Shown: positions 24,601-39,600 of the stretch, one piece after another | Numbering within the stretch: the first letter of the stretch is position 1 | How the letters are laid out: the number at the start of each line of letters is the position of its first letter | DNA from: Mactra quadrangularis | Taxonomy: Eukaryota > Mollusca > Bivalvia > Venerida > Mactridae | Length of the DNA: 64,000 bases | Reading direction: 5' to 3' | Assembly: GCA_025267735.1 (NCBI GenBank) | Contig: CM046301.1 | Span: forward strand, 60,841,872 to 60,905,871 | Position numbers and translations under genes: made by a program | The notes under the pieces: generated by a model | Databases searched by the model: none | The model's input: only the letters and a program-made list of their open reading frames with translations | Told to the model about the DNA's origin: nothing

Positions 24601-27600
24601 TTGTTAATTTTTTAGAACTGGAATAGAAGTACTGTTTCAGTTTATTTGGTACTCTCAGCACATGCTAATGTGTGGAATGAGGTTATAAACAATTACATGT
24701 AATGTTTATATAACGTATAACATTTAACAACAAATATACATGACTGTGGAGTGTAAAACAACTGAATTACATATAGCTTATATAAAAATTTAGATATAAT
24801 ATAACGAACAGAAGAGAAAGATTGATTTATTTGGAACAAACAGTTTTATGGAGATTACGAATTGTAAGCCAGGAAGTGGTCTACAACCCGCTCAATCTTA
24901 TTAAAACCACTCGCATACTCGCTAATTTAGATCTGGCCTTTTCCAAGCGAAGGTCACGTTCAGGTGACCTTTTCTCATCATAATATTCATGACGAAATTG
25001 TTATGATACGTAACTTGTTTACATCGTCTACGTCACGCAATTTGAAATGAGCCACCCAATCGCAGACTGTGAATAATACCGCTGTTAAATTAGCATGCAA
25101 ACCAGGTGTAAAAATAAAAATTACGAAATCAAAATGTGAGTAATAGTGTTTTCGTCCAGGTGAAAGCTACGCATTGATTGGTCGACAGAAAGTTCCTCTC
25201 GACGTGACCTTGCATTGACTAAGTAGAGATCCAGTATGACAGCGCGAGTAGAACAGTGTCTCTGTTTACGGAGATTGCAACCCGCTTATTTATTTAGTGA
25301 TACATTTTCCCAGTTGGAACATGTTTCTCATTTGCAGTATTTAAAATATTCTAAAAAGTATACATATTTGGATAGGCAAAGGTTTTTGGTTGAAGAAGTG
25401 ATTTTCCTTTTTGCGTAATGAAAGGACATGTTTTGTTTGTTTTTGTTGGGTTTAACGCCGTAGCAATACATTATATAAGTCATATAATGGCGATCAGTCA
25501 ACCTACTCACTCCTCCTGGAAAGGCTAAATCTCTGGATTTAACTGTCAACCAACTACTAAGCGCATACTTTCGTCGGTGACGGACAACTGCCCTACATAA
25601 TCAAAAATCAATGATCCCTGAGGGAGAATGGCCGTAGAAATAATTTCATGACCAAGCTTTACGAAAGTATGCCCGCCCGGGAATCTAAGCCACGACCCTT
25701 GTAAAAGCTGTAATTAAAACTTTTATTTGATGTGTTAAAATCTGGTTTCCTTATTTTTTTGCAAAAACTTGGCAGACAAAACATTTTCTATTGCTGACTG
25801 TAAATGTTTTTGGAATCATTGGGATAGCCATATAGTGTAGTCCGCATTCGTCAAAATTGATGTAATTGAATGTATCGATTCATACTTGTGACTGTTTTGA
25901 GTACAGTCCGTCATTATAATTTCATAGAGTGTAGAGGATGATTCATTATTGAATGACTTTATAGCATACCAAAATATAATAGCAGGTTTTTAAAGCTATA
26001 TATATTGTTATAGGTACCCGACCTAAATCCCCGCAAAGCATTACGTTTACGTTTTGGTGCCCTTTTAACAAATGTTAGAACCAAATGGGAGGGTTCAACT
26101 TCAAGTATTGTATGGAGCCATACCCCTTATAATACCCCTTGTATAAGCTTGCTCAGATTGGTTAAAAACCCCTTTCCACAGTTCACATTACACGAGTAAG
26201 ACATTTTACGTAAACTCCCTTCGTGTGAAACAGCAATTAATATAGCAGACTCCTATCTTCGAGATGATTCAACTTTTTTCTTAGTCATGACAAAGAAGAT
26301 TTTCATCACTCTAGGGTTTTATTCTTGGTCTTGAAAATATTTGTGCCTAAACCCCAAAATTGAATGCGCTAAACTTCAGTGCTTTCAGCACTTTGGCTGG
26401 CGAAAGGTCACACCTAGCATTAATAAATGTGCTAATGAAAATCGAACATGTGCTGTAAATTTCACTTATTTAAAAGAAGTAATGGTCAAACTGTTGAGAA
26501 ATTCAATACGGTTGCATTCTATAAGGTATTATGTTTCGAAATAGATGATAAAGACTGAAGAGTAAGCCAGATACTTTCAGAAAAAAAAACATAAATATTG
26601 AATACGCTATTTTCATTAGTTTTATTTGTTTTAAAAATGTCATTCATATCAACTGTTCCAGAATGATACAAACAAGTTAAATATAGAATGAAATTGTTTA
26701 AAATAGTTAGATACCATTGTCTTAGTGTTATAACATAACGTTGTGTGCATGTAAACCACCACAAAGCAACCAATAAAGAATATAATTGTTGTCCCGTACG
26801 TTAGCAAAATTGGCTCGTACGTTATATACTTCAGTTTGGTCATCTAAACTATTGATAACTTAGTTAAACTGCAAGAATACAACTTACATTGTTGTGTAAT
26901 TTTTTTACAATTCAATGTACTTGTGTTTTACATGTAAAACTACAATAATATCTCTCAATTACAATAATTACGCGAACCATTTTCATTTTTTAAGAGAACA
27001 ACATTCAACAATTTTGTGACAAGTTTAACAAAGAAACATAGCAAACTAACGCATAAACTAATAAAAGCTAATTAGTAGTAAGGTAACTTGTGATTTACAA
27101 CCATCAAATCATCCGGCAAATGCATGTTTAGACAATTCTACAGTGTCCCGTACGTTATTAAATAAGTAAGATAATGTATGAACCTGATCTTATTATTGCA
27201 GTGTGTGCTAAAATGATTCTAAAGTTATAATTTGATCAAACGAGGCATTGTTTTTATTTATCATTTCAAAGCTAGATGGTATTCAATTAATAACAATACA
27301 AACTATTCATCATTTATTGCAACGAATAAGTACTATAACTTATTTTTCCGTCACTCTTGTTAGTTACTTTTGAACATCATCAATTTCATTATAATTGTCG
27401 TTCCCATAATATTTTCGTCTGTGAAGATTAAATGCATGTTAAGGAACCTTACAAAAGCAATTTATCATAAATATTCAGACGATTATCAATTATTGTGTCA
27501 CATTTTGTCCTGCACGTTACGGACTCCTACGTTATTTTTCATTTTGATTTTACTGGGTTTTGTGTGTCACAAATATGCACTTTAAATGAATTATGAAAAC

Positions 27601-30600
27601 ACTTTATAAACTTTTTATTTAATCATTGAAGATCAGTTCAATGAATTATTTATATTTCTATTTGAAAAGGTTTGATAGATAATTTGATTTTACTAATTGT
27701 CCCGTTCGTTACTTGGTGAAAATTACGATTCATTTTTAGCCGGATTTTTCAACGAAAAAATTCGGCTAATAGTTTGGCGAACACGGGCGGGCGGGCGGGC
27801 GGGCGTCCGTGTCGTTAACAATTGCGTTAAAGTTTTCAATGTACCATGTATTTCTGCCATTTAAAGTCAGATCTCTACGAAACTTTATACAATGATAACA
27901 TACCATGTGATGAACAGAATTAGACAGTAACCGCAACTCTACCTTGCTTCATTATGGATTATTGCCCTTTGTAATTTTGGGTGTCTGGTTTCGTTAACAA
28001 TTGCGTTAAAGTTTTTAATTTAGCATATATTTCTGCCATTTATTGTTAGATTTTTATGAAACTTCATACAATGATAACATGCCTTGTGATGAACAGATTA
28101 AGATAGTAACCACAACTCTACCTGGCTTAAAAATGGATTATTTCCCTTTGTTTTTTTGCGTTAAAGTTTTCAAATTGTTGGATATCTCTGCTATTTATGG
28201 TTTGATGTTTACGAAGTTTCATACAATGATTACATATCATCTGTTGAAAAGAATTAGACAGTAACCGCAACTTATACCTGGCTTAATAATGGATTATTTC
28301 CCTTTGTTATTTTTGTGTTAAAGTTTTCTGATTGTTGGATATCTCTGCCATTTATGGTTAGATGTTTATGAAATTTCATACAATGATTACATAAGATATG
28401 TTGAAAAGAATTAGACAGTAACAACAACTCTACCTGACTTAATAATGGATTATTTCCCTTTGTTTTTTTGCGTTAAATTTTTCAAATTGTTGGATATCTC
28501 TGCCATTTATGGTTAGTTGTTTATGAAATTTCATACAATGATTACATACCATCTGTTGAAAAGAATTAGACAGTAACAGCAACTCCACCTGGCTTAATAA
28601 TGGATTATTTCCCTTTGTTTTTTGCGTTAAATTTTTCAAATTGTTGGATATCTCTGTTATTTATGGTTTGATGTTTACGAAGTTTCATACAATGATTACA
28701 TATCATCTGTTGAAAAGATTTAGACAGTAACCGCAACTCTACCTGGCTTAATAATGGAATATTTCTCTTTGTTTTTTTGTCTTAAAGTTTTCAAATTGTT
28801 GGATATCTCTGCCATTTATGGTTAGATGTTTATGAAATTACATACAATGATTACATATGATCTGTTGAAAAGAATTAGACAGTAACAACAACTCTACCTG
28901 GCTTAAAAATGGATTATTTCCCTTTGTATTTTTGTGTTAAAGCTTTTAAATTGTTGGGTATCTCTGCCATTTATGGTTAGATTATTATGAAATTTCATAC
29001 AATGATTACTTACCATCTGTTGAAAGAATTAGACAGTAACGGCAACTCTACTTGGCTTAAATATGGATTATTTCCCTTTGTATTTTTTATGTTAAAGTTT
29101 TCAGTATGTTGGATCTCTCCAATAGCAAGTATTCTGGCATTTTCCAGTCATATTTTCCTGCCATTTTGTTTCAACAATTTCACCATTTGCCATACAAGGT
29201 TCTTTTTTAACAAAATTCTCTCGCCAATTTCATATCATTAGCTTTGCATTATTTTCATCTATAGTTTTCATGTCTTATGCCATCTTAGTCAAATACCAAC
29301 AAAATACTCAGAAAAGATACAATAGGACATATATATAGTTAATGAAACTCTTTATTCCTTTAAGATTAATTATTGCCCTTTGTATTCCTTCTAATAAGCA
29401 ATATATCAAATGACTTTCTTTTGTAACAAAGTAAACTTGTTCTCAATGTTCCCATATGCAGAAAAATCCGGCTTTAATGTGGCTCCCACATTATCTTTCT
29501 TGTTTAATAAATGAACTCATAAATTAAAAGGTACCAATAAAATGTCAGCTAAAATGAATAACTTATCATTAGGATACACCTTGATGGACTTTACTTACAC
29601 AAAAATAGTTTGTAAAGAGTGCAAAGCTGTGAGATTAATGAAGCCTTTAAATAAATGTCCCGTACGTTATCGGAGTTTGGAGACAACGTTTGTTGTATGA
29701 GGTGTGGAAAATTATTTTTGAATTTACATTATAACATGTGCTTTCCTTAAGGATTTAGTAATAATTAACATATTAAAGATATATTTAATTGGAAATCTGT
29801 CTGAATTTTTTAACAATTTGAAGCTAACTGTAAGAATTTGTTAATGGAGACATAGGGATTTTCTACACCCTAGCTTAATTAAGAGACACTATTTTGAAAA
29901 AATCGAAGTTTTCTTCAAAAATATGTCTTTTATACTTTTACTATAGCACTATCACATGAAATATGCATTTCATTTACATAACTTCTGTAAGTTAAATTCC
30001 TGGACACCTGATAAACGTTGGAGACATCAAATGTACATTCTAAGTGGGAATGAGTCTCAAGTTATGCATTTAGGCCACAACATGTTGATCATGTGTTCTA
30101 CGGATTTTTCTGGAAAAATGGAGCGAGCGAGCGAAGAATTTTTATATAAAAAATCTTAATTCAGTTGCTTTATATAGCGGTTTAACCAAATCTTAATGAG
30201 CAAGCGAGGAAATAAAAAAATATCCATCAAAATTAAGGTGCGAGCGAATCCATAATACATATGATCAACTTGTTGTGGCCTTAAGTATCATTATGAAGAA
30301 AAAAAACATTGTATGCGCTGTACACTGAGGTTCGAAGATTTTTTTACACATTTATTATTTTTATAGTTTACTTTGGGGTCTTTTATTGGACAATTATTGC
30401 TCACAAATTTTTATATTTTATTGTATATTCATTACTTATGGAAGAACATAACTGACGTTTCGTGTTAAACTGTTTATTAAATGTGAAACTGATAAGGACA
30501 TCTAAGTATTTATATTCAAAAACATAAACTTTTTACATGTGTAATAAACTTTTGAACCCCAGTGTATAGGTTCCCATGTTTAAATTGCATAATATGTTAT

Positions 30601-33600
30601 TTCGTAAAAATACCGCCACAATTATTCTTGACATTGAACTTGCAAAAGTAATTCATAGAAGTTAAACAATCTTACCTTCACAATGAAATCCGTGGTAGGC
30701 AGGAGGACATACGCAGTTAGGATTGGGGTGAGGATGAATGACAATGCATTTGCCACCATTATGACAGACGTAGTCATGACAGGGGTCACGTGGTGCATGA
30801 GTTGTTGTTGTTGTTGTAGTAGTTGTTGCAGTAGTAGAGGTAGTACTTGTAGTTGATGTTGAAGAAGTAGATGTTGTAGCGTTATGCCTTTTATCTGTTT
30901 AATAAATTGCAGATCGATTATACTTATATTTATATATAACTTTAGGTTGTCGTCTGGTACCAAATCTAATTGATATATTCTTTATATTTGAAATAAATAT
31001 GCGCACAATTACTTTAAAGGAAGAGAGTAACATTAACTAGTGGCATTAAAGAAAATCCTTACCATCCTTTCTTTTTTAGTTCTTTTTACCAATAATGAAT
31101 TTCTCTCAAAAGTGAAAAAAATACAATATATAAATTCCATGATAAGATGTGATGACATTATTATTTCTTTATACTAGATTTAACGCAGTTTCATCACATT
31201 TTAGTAATTCTACGGCGTCCAGCACACCAAATCTAGCTTTTCTGAATCCTTGTCTATAACCAGCACTTACCCCTTCCACAAGGCCGGAAACTTCTGCAGA
31301 TACCTTATTAACGGAGAAAAATTGACATAATTGTCAAACTTTCATGGAAGGGTATAACCTCCCCGGGTGGGATTCGAACCCAACTGCGCAACCGACCCGG
31401 TTTTACCATATATGTCGTAACCTATTGTACTTCCTGTGTAATATCTAAATAGAAAAAAATATAGGGTCGAAAATGGTAGAACGTTGACCTCAGATACAAT
31501 TGCTGTATTTATTTCAACAATTTTAAGTAAATCAGTATCAAGTTGATGTTTTGTCAACATAAATTCAATGTTTGTACCGGATGTAGGCCTTCCTGTACGG
31601 ATATAAGCTGAAATAAAAATGTAGGAACAAAGAACATGGAATTCTGTATGTATTGTATACTTTTCACCAAAAGTATAGGTCGTTTACGATTTTGTGTGAC
31701 CTATTCACATATAATATCGTTTAGATTTGTCAACAGTTATCTTAAAAGACTTATATATAAAGTAATTTTGGTTCTGCATTGATGAATTCGTTGTAAGCAA
31801 ATCTTACTCGTTTGGTAAATAAAAATATGAAAACGAGTTCCGAATATGAACTATTGAAATAATTAAAGACTTTCAAGAATTAATTCAGAATATCAGTTAC
31901 TTCATGTTCCTAGATTTTTCTTATGCTAAATTTACTTGTATAAAGACTACCAAAATAGGGGACTTTTGTCAGTTATTTTTCCTTGAAAAAATATAAAGCA
32001 ATCCGATTGGTAAGTAGGTTCTCACAGTTGGAATCCTCGGGTTATATAATTGAAGTCCTATGTAAGGATAACAAAATATTTCATCTAATATCTATCTTGG
32101 TAATTCAGATACTAACAGAAGGGATGAAATTTAGATAGTTCTTTACCCTAACAATACGTAGCTTGATTTTTCAAACAAATTAGATGATTTACAAAAAAGT
32201 TATTTAAGATTAATTTTGGCAAATTGACATTGGAAATTAAGGGTAAATTCCAAGTAATCCAAAAAATTGGACCTACCCATTTTGAAGAGTATACAAGGGG
32301 AAATAACTGACTAGGGACCCTTATTAACAATTTTTTTTTATAAATTTGTACCAAATGTTTTTCATCTGGAGGTATATAGAAGCAAATGTAATAATGTATG
32401 CTTAAAGATTAAAGCAGTTTACCTGACAATAGTTTAAAGAATTAGTTTTGAAGTAAATAAATAATTCATTTCATATAATGTAAATTAAGTACTGAATATT
32501 CTAAATCCTAATTAAACGTATAAATCACTTAATAATTTTTCGTAAATGCTTGGCAATTATTTTTTCTCAATTGTTTGAATTACCGACACAGAAATTAAAA
32601 AAATAGGGTCTATGATTTAATATCGGCAGCCTAAGTTTTCCATTCTTATTTCTAACTCTCCCCAGGTTGTATTGATGTAGTTTAAGTGTACAACAGCATT
32701 TTAAAGTACACCATTTGTAAATGAAAGTTCGATGTGGAGGATTAAGAACATAACAGAACAGAACAAAACAGAACAGACAGTTAATTAAAATGTGTACATG
32801 GTTTATCATCTACGCACAAAATTAATACGATTAACACAGAACAAATAAAGATACCAATAATGACAGCCATCGCCCCAAATTTTCTCAAGCACTAGCCCGA
32901 TTTATCACATTTTACATTGAAGGGAAACTTATCAACTTGTCCGCTCATATAAATAAAGCCTTTTTTACAAGCCCAAACCAGTTTCACATTCGGAACTACC
33001 TTGGCGATCTTCTACGCAGATATACCTCGGATATCATGAAGTGAGAAAGTAGATCTAACATGGATTCCGTAGAAAATGTTAATTTGGCGGAATTTGGTTT
33101 CTGTGATAATATTGTCTGAACTATACAGAAATACGACGTGTGAGACAATGTACTGATGAAATGTTTTGATAAAGCGTGTAACAATTTATATCAAGTGTTC
33201 TACATGAAAATTGAGGGGTGGTCGTGTTTCAATATATTGTGTTGACAATCCATGGCCATTTGCTTTGATTAAGACTTCTGAAAGTTGTTTTGTAGCTAAT
33301 TAGTAGAACAGCAACAAATTGTTAAATAATATTGACTTTACACGTCCATTTATAAACAATAATAGCACTACTTGCATGCGAGTAAATCGCCAGACCTTAT
33401 AACCTGGTTGGTTTCCTACTACGTCTGATTTCCGATGTATATATTCGTATATGATCGCCGAGGTTGTGCCGAATGTCCGTTTATACGTCTCGGGCTTTGG
33501 GGTAGTGGGTTAAGGCGAGGACTGTGGTGATTATCCCGTAATTAAGTTTAGAAATTACAGATACGCTTAGCATGCATAAAATCGAGGATAAATAAAAAAG

Positions 33601-36600
33601 ACGGGGAATTCAAATTTTTGCATATTAAAGTTAAGAAGAGCAAGATGTGTATTGAAGAGTGACAGTGAGTGAATACTAACGATGTTGACAGTGAGCTCCA
33701 TTATAATTAGTAAAACAAGTACAAATTGCCTTCCCATCAATCATCTCGCAAGTTCCATGTTTACAGGGGTTTGGATCACAATCAATGCTGTGAGAATTGT
33801 GTGTCGCTGAAAATGACTACAGTAAGCATTACTGGGGAAGTTACTGAATATAGCATGTATGTAATTGAAGGGCATGCTATATTCCTTATGGTATACAAAT
33901 ACAAGGTGAAGGGAATATGCCGTAATATTAATTTACAATCGCATATTCAAACATATACTCATTTGAAAAAGATTATTTCAGACAAACATTTACTTGATTT
34001 GCAAAACATTACAGTTATGTGCATCTTAAAATCTGAATTGTTTTTGAATGTTTAGAACAAAATTATGTTTAAAAATTACATTTAACCACAGAAAGGGAAG
34101 GAAAGGGCAACTGACACTTTCGAAAATAAGCTTTAATTAGTTAAATACATGTTATAAATGACATAAAAGATGTAACATCATTTTTCACAAACGCGTTTTA
34201 CACAATGTGAAAATACGTACGAGTTCTTAACAAATCGGCGATATGAACTATATGTTTGATTTTTTTTCAATTTTTTAGTTTGTTTGTTTGTTTGGGTTTT
34301 ACGGCGCACCAACACAAAAAGATCATATCGCGCCGAATCAACTTTTAGTCTTAACCAGAAGTCGTGCGCCCAAAGTATCAACATTAAAGTCTATTGCAAC
34401 GACTCCAGCGCCTAAATCAGCCGCTTAATCCAGCGTATGAAATAATTTTTATGTATATTATCATTTCTCACGTGATTTGTGTATTATATAGCCTTATGTG
34501 ACGTCACCGTGTGACATGCCTTTGTTTCCCCCTGAACATCACCTAACGACCCGCTTAAAGCGATTGGAGACTACTGCGTTAGAGTGTGCTAATACCCGGG
34601 ACCGAGTTTTTTGCCATTCAATTTGAGTCATCTCCCATGTGCAGACGCTTGCTTTTCACAAAACAACAATATTAATGGCTAACTTCAGAAGCAAATAAAA
34701 CAGATAAAATTAAATGGGTTGTGCATATGTCAACAACTTCCGATTTTTGTTGTTCGGTATAATGAAATAAATATCACATCCTACAGAGAGTGATAGAATG
34801 AAGTGTTCACTTGAGACAAGTAATGTCAACTGAGGTTTTTTGTCTCATTCTAAATCCGACCTTGGTATACACGTAGACAGAGGCAAACTTAAGATGCCGA
34901 ATCTTGAAACAATAGTGACTAAAACCAGTTATGACATATATTTGAAGGTGTGAAACAAACGTTAGTATAAAAAAATCACACTATTTGTGAAATATCGACA
35001 CGCACCTATCACATCGCGTGAAAGTGAACACGTTTAGTGAAAAATTAGGTTAAACAAAGTTTTTTTTAATTAAAATTCATGGCAATATGCATAAACTGTT
35101 TTTCCTCTCAAAATTTCATTAGTTCAAATACTTTTTGGGGTTCTTAATGTTTGTCCATGTGGTGATATTTACGTTCTCCGTACACGAACAAGAAAGCTAA
35201 CAAGTATAACATGACTCTATGCAATGTAAATACATGCCGTTATAAAAGTACATTTACTAGAAAACAACAAGTATAGTATCAAAGTTTTAAGCATTTTTTA
35301 CAACATTGCGCGCAACATAAATTAACAATAGAACGGATATTTCGTCCAACGTAAAGCAGATATAAAGCTACTTAGCAACCAAAGCAACTTATTTCTCAAA
35401 GTAAAGAAAGCTATAAGCTGAGCTACATGTAAACATAAATAAAGGGTTTATCTTATCAAAGTAAGCGTTTTGGACTAAACATCGTAAAAAACGCACGACT
35501 TTGCGATAACCAAGGTGATCAATTTAAGCAGAACTTAACTGTGATTACATTTATACTTTATTGTACATACCGTTTTCGCAAAGGACTCCGGTGTAGTTTG
35601 AGTGACACACACATTTAAACGAATCATTCTCTACAACACAGTTACCATGGCGACAAGGATTAGATTGACATTGACGAGGTGACTGAGTGGTGGCAGCAGT
35701 GGTGACAGCTGTTGATTACAAAACATTGTTTGCATATAATAATGGCGATAGTGGACGGCCCTTGTATCATATTTGAAAAGAACAAAGTTTTAGCATAATA
35801 AGATCAATTAAAAATGTGTTAAATTATAATATTTGAATATACTAAGCAGGTGAGTTGCGATTCAAATATATAAATCAACGGTATAGCGCAATCCATGAAC
35901 TAACTAACTCATCTGGAACTATAGATTGTAGTAAGAGACGATACCTCTGTTTGATAACTTTAAATGCATTACATTTTACCAGAGGGTGTTATCTGTTCTC
36001 ATCCTCATTTTTGCAAATTTTGCACGTTGGTGAGACGGCGTTTTGATCGAATTTGGCCGTGTTGCCCTGTAATATGTAAGTGCCAATTAGAAAGCGTGCC
36101 TTTATCTCTGTGCGATGCACATCTTGAACCTGTAGTTGGCTACTTTCCATAAGTTATGCGGGTAACCAATTAAAGAGCACTAAACTTGCATGCAATTTGC
36201 AGCAGACTTTAATGTAATTTCGTTTTACCAAACATGCTGCGAGTATGTATTAGTTTTTTTGTTGAATAGGTGTTTCCAACTGTATTTTGAAGGTATATTT
36301 TAAGAAATTCTTCAGGTGTTGGTAGATCATACTTGTATAAAATTCTGTGAACAATATTAGTTAATGAGTTACTGTCAACGTCGGACATACATAATTGACG
36401 GGTCATGATATTGCATTCAACGGAGCCTGGTGGTCTAACAATATTCAAAGAAAAAGTAAGTTTCGGTTAATTATTAATACTACAGGCTCTGTACAAAGAA
36501 GGGTATATACTGCAGCTGTAGATGTTCTCTCTGGTAGTCCTTGAAGATGTTTTAGAATTTGTCTTCGGTATTGTTCTTGTTTAAGCATGTTGTTTTTTGA

Positions 36601-39600
36601 GAGATTTAGTACCTCAATGTCACAAAAAAAAACGTGGTTACAGCAAAAGGTTTCCACATCTGATAAGATACAATAAGAGACATTCCTTGACGAGCATGAA
36701 GACCTGGTCCGAGTAAATCATAAATCATAAAAGTTTTTCTGGGCTGTCTGTATTCTTGCATCTTCGTCTACTGTATTTTTTGTATTTCTGATAACTCCAA
36801 GATGTTTCAAGGCAGAAACAAGTGATATTTCTTTTTTCTTTTTCAAATGTAACTTCTATTGGCTGTTTAGATTTAATAGTTAACAGCTCTGATTTATCAG
36901 GACATATTCCAACTAAGTCTCTTTTAGTGTTGAATTCAACTGAATCAAGCACAGACTTTAGTTCGGGAGTGGTGTTTGCCAAGAGCACAGTGTCATCAGC
37001 ACATGTATGGGTTGACACATTTACATTACCAATGGATGCTCCTTGACCACTATTTCATACAGAATCAAGCAGGTGGTTATGGTAGATCTTGTACAATGTA
37101 GTAGATAACTGGGCACCTTGCTTGGTACCTTGTTTTAGTTCAAATTCTTCAGATAGATTTCCATCCCACTTAACTTTTACAATAGAATGACGATACTCTG
37201 CCGAATGCTTTCTTGTCGTCTAAAGTGACTAGTAGTAGTTGTTATTGGTTTCCCTATGGTGCTCCATTGCTTCTGTAACAATATAAGCAGAATTCATTTA
37301 ATAACTTTTTGAGGTAAAGCCTCTTTGGAGTGGGTTTTGTACAACATCAAACAAATTCTCAAGTCTTTCTTTCAGGATGCTCTCAAGCAACTTGGCACAT
37401 GTGTCTGATACCACAATCTCTCGATAGTTATTTGTTTAGTGCTTGTCTTTTCCCTTTTTCTGAATTGGTGTGAGGATTCCGCATTTTAACATATCTGGAA
37501 CATCCAGGTCTTTAAATATTGAATTAATGATATCAGAATACATAGGTTCAACTTCATGAACAGCATACTTGAGATGTTCACTTGTGATGCCATTCCCATC
37601 AGCAGCTTTACCAGTATTCAGGGATTTGATAGCGTTTGATACTTCAGACTGTGTAGCTGGATTCATAGTAGCATATGTTGTTTTCTATAGTGTTGTTTTG
37701 TTCTAAGGCTAGGTTAGTTTTGTCATTCTCATTGTAGATCTTCTCTTTAGGTGTTGCTAAATTCTCGAAGTGGATTTTCCATTCTTCTAAATTTCTGTCT
37801 GGCCCGGTGGTGTCTTTGCCATTTACTTTCAGGATTTGAATATTTTCATTAACTGATTTTCTTAGTTTATTTGTATTTTTATAGAAAAGTTTATTGTCAT
37901 TTATTGATGCTGTCATTAGTTCTGTTATATGGGTTCTTTTCTTTCGAGCATATGCTTGTCTTTATTATTGACGAAAAAGTTTATTTTTATGTTTCAGTTC
38001 AAGTGTAGTATTGTCACAAGTTCTGTTTGAGTCTTTCCATTTCTTGAATAGAATCTTAGCCTCCTTGGAAGCTATGCCAATTTGATGGTTCCATATTCTA
38101 TGTCCAGACTTTTTTAGTGTTTTCTTTGTACGATATTTTGGAAATGTCTTCTTGGCTGCCTTGTGTAGAGCATCGATTATCAACTGTATTTCTGTTCATT
38201 TGTACTGTCTTGTATGTGGTGGTATAATTCTAATTCGTATTCATTCAGGTTACACTTAAACCATGCAGTTTTTGTTTGAACAGATTTTGGTTTCTTCTTG
38301 TTCATATGTTTAACTACATTAATTTTTAGAGTCATTGTAACTAGAGTATGATCTGAACAGTCCAAATGAATCATTTCATGTGCATGATGTAATGTAATAT
38401 CATTTAGAAATACACTTTTAACAAAAAAGTAGTCAATCCGTGATTTGAACTTTCCGTTATGGTGATAAAAGGTATTTCAGTCTCGCTAATTATCTGACAC
38501 ACACATGACCGAGCCTTTTAAGAAGGCTTGAAGTAAAATGCCTCTTCTGGTATTTCTGGATAGCGATACATTCATATCATCACACAAAATAATGTTAGGA
38601 TGTGTAAATTTTAAGTACTTCTTCCAAGACACAGAGATTTTTCTTATTTTCTTATCAGAGTTCTTTGATGCAGAAGGCATATAGACGTTACAAGACACAG
38701 TAGAGTACATGAACTTGCAATTTCTAGGACCATATTTCTTTCGTTGCCTAGTTTGGCTGTTTTCATACTAGAGTTCATTTTTTTTAAAAACACATATACC
38801 ACCATATCCTCGTATGTTCTTGTAATCGATTCTGGGGTTCTTGCTATCAATACATTTACCAGATAGACAAAAGTTGTTGTCTATAGTATTTAGAATATTC
38901 TTTTTAAAGTTAAATACCAATGCTCTCGACAGCAAATGATACCATGTGTCCTCAAGTATTTAATTAGGTATTAAATTTAATATTCTCTATATTCAGTACT
39001 CATATTTTTACTGATTGTTCCGCTCTGTTAGGTGTGAGGCCCGGCTTCTCTCTAAAAATGACCTGATCGTGTTCTAACTGTAGAATTTTGTACTGGATTG
39101 GTGGTTGACTCAATAAGTTCATCTCTTTTAGGCTGTGTATGATCGGTGGTGGAGTTTGAAGGACATTGTTTCAATAAAGATGCCGTAGTCTTCCCTTCCT
39201 TTAAATTTACGTCTAGTTGTGTTGTAACATTGAAGTCTCTATTCTTTCTGTGCTGTTTTACTCTCAATCTGGATCTTGGTATTTATAGTAGTTTGTATTT
39301 GTTGGGTGGAAATGCCGAGTGTAACTGGTATTGAGGGCGGAATATGCATGCAGTGTTCTGACCTTGTCGCTTTTTTCAATATTAGCTTGTATCACATGTT
39401 CTGAGTGTTTTGGTTTTGTGGATTTGAAACAAGCACCTGTCTGCTGAGAAGCCAGTAACTGCTGGTTATACATGATATTGACTATTTAAAGATACAATAA
39501 TGGCGTTTTACGAATTTGTTAGGGGACGAATCTTTTTTTCTTTTTTGTATTGGATTAAAATTTCCTGTTTGAACTTTTAAAGCAAATTATATCTAAGTTT

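Larger units (their letters stand above)
30057..32737. repeat. Segmental duplication, right copy (exon 11)
   Basis: Partner of 21510-24418, same orientation, intron divergence by eye around 4 percent. Contains EGF exon 11 and the shared SINE at 31178-31405. Lacks the second MITE of the left copy. Confidence 0.9.

Noticed and set aside
27822..29105. CRISPR-like array
   Set aside because: The whole 155-bp unit repeats without unique spacers, in an animal intron.
37966..38374. Novel Lys-rich proteins on the minus strand
   Set aside because: They are the linker between endonuclease and RT of the degenerate LINE at 35.9-39.5 kb.
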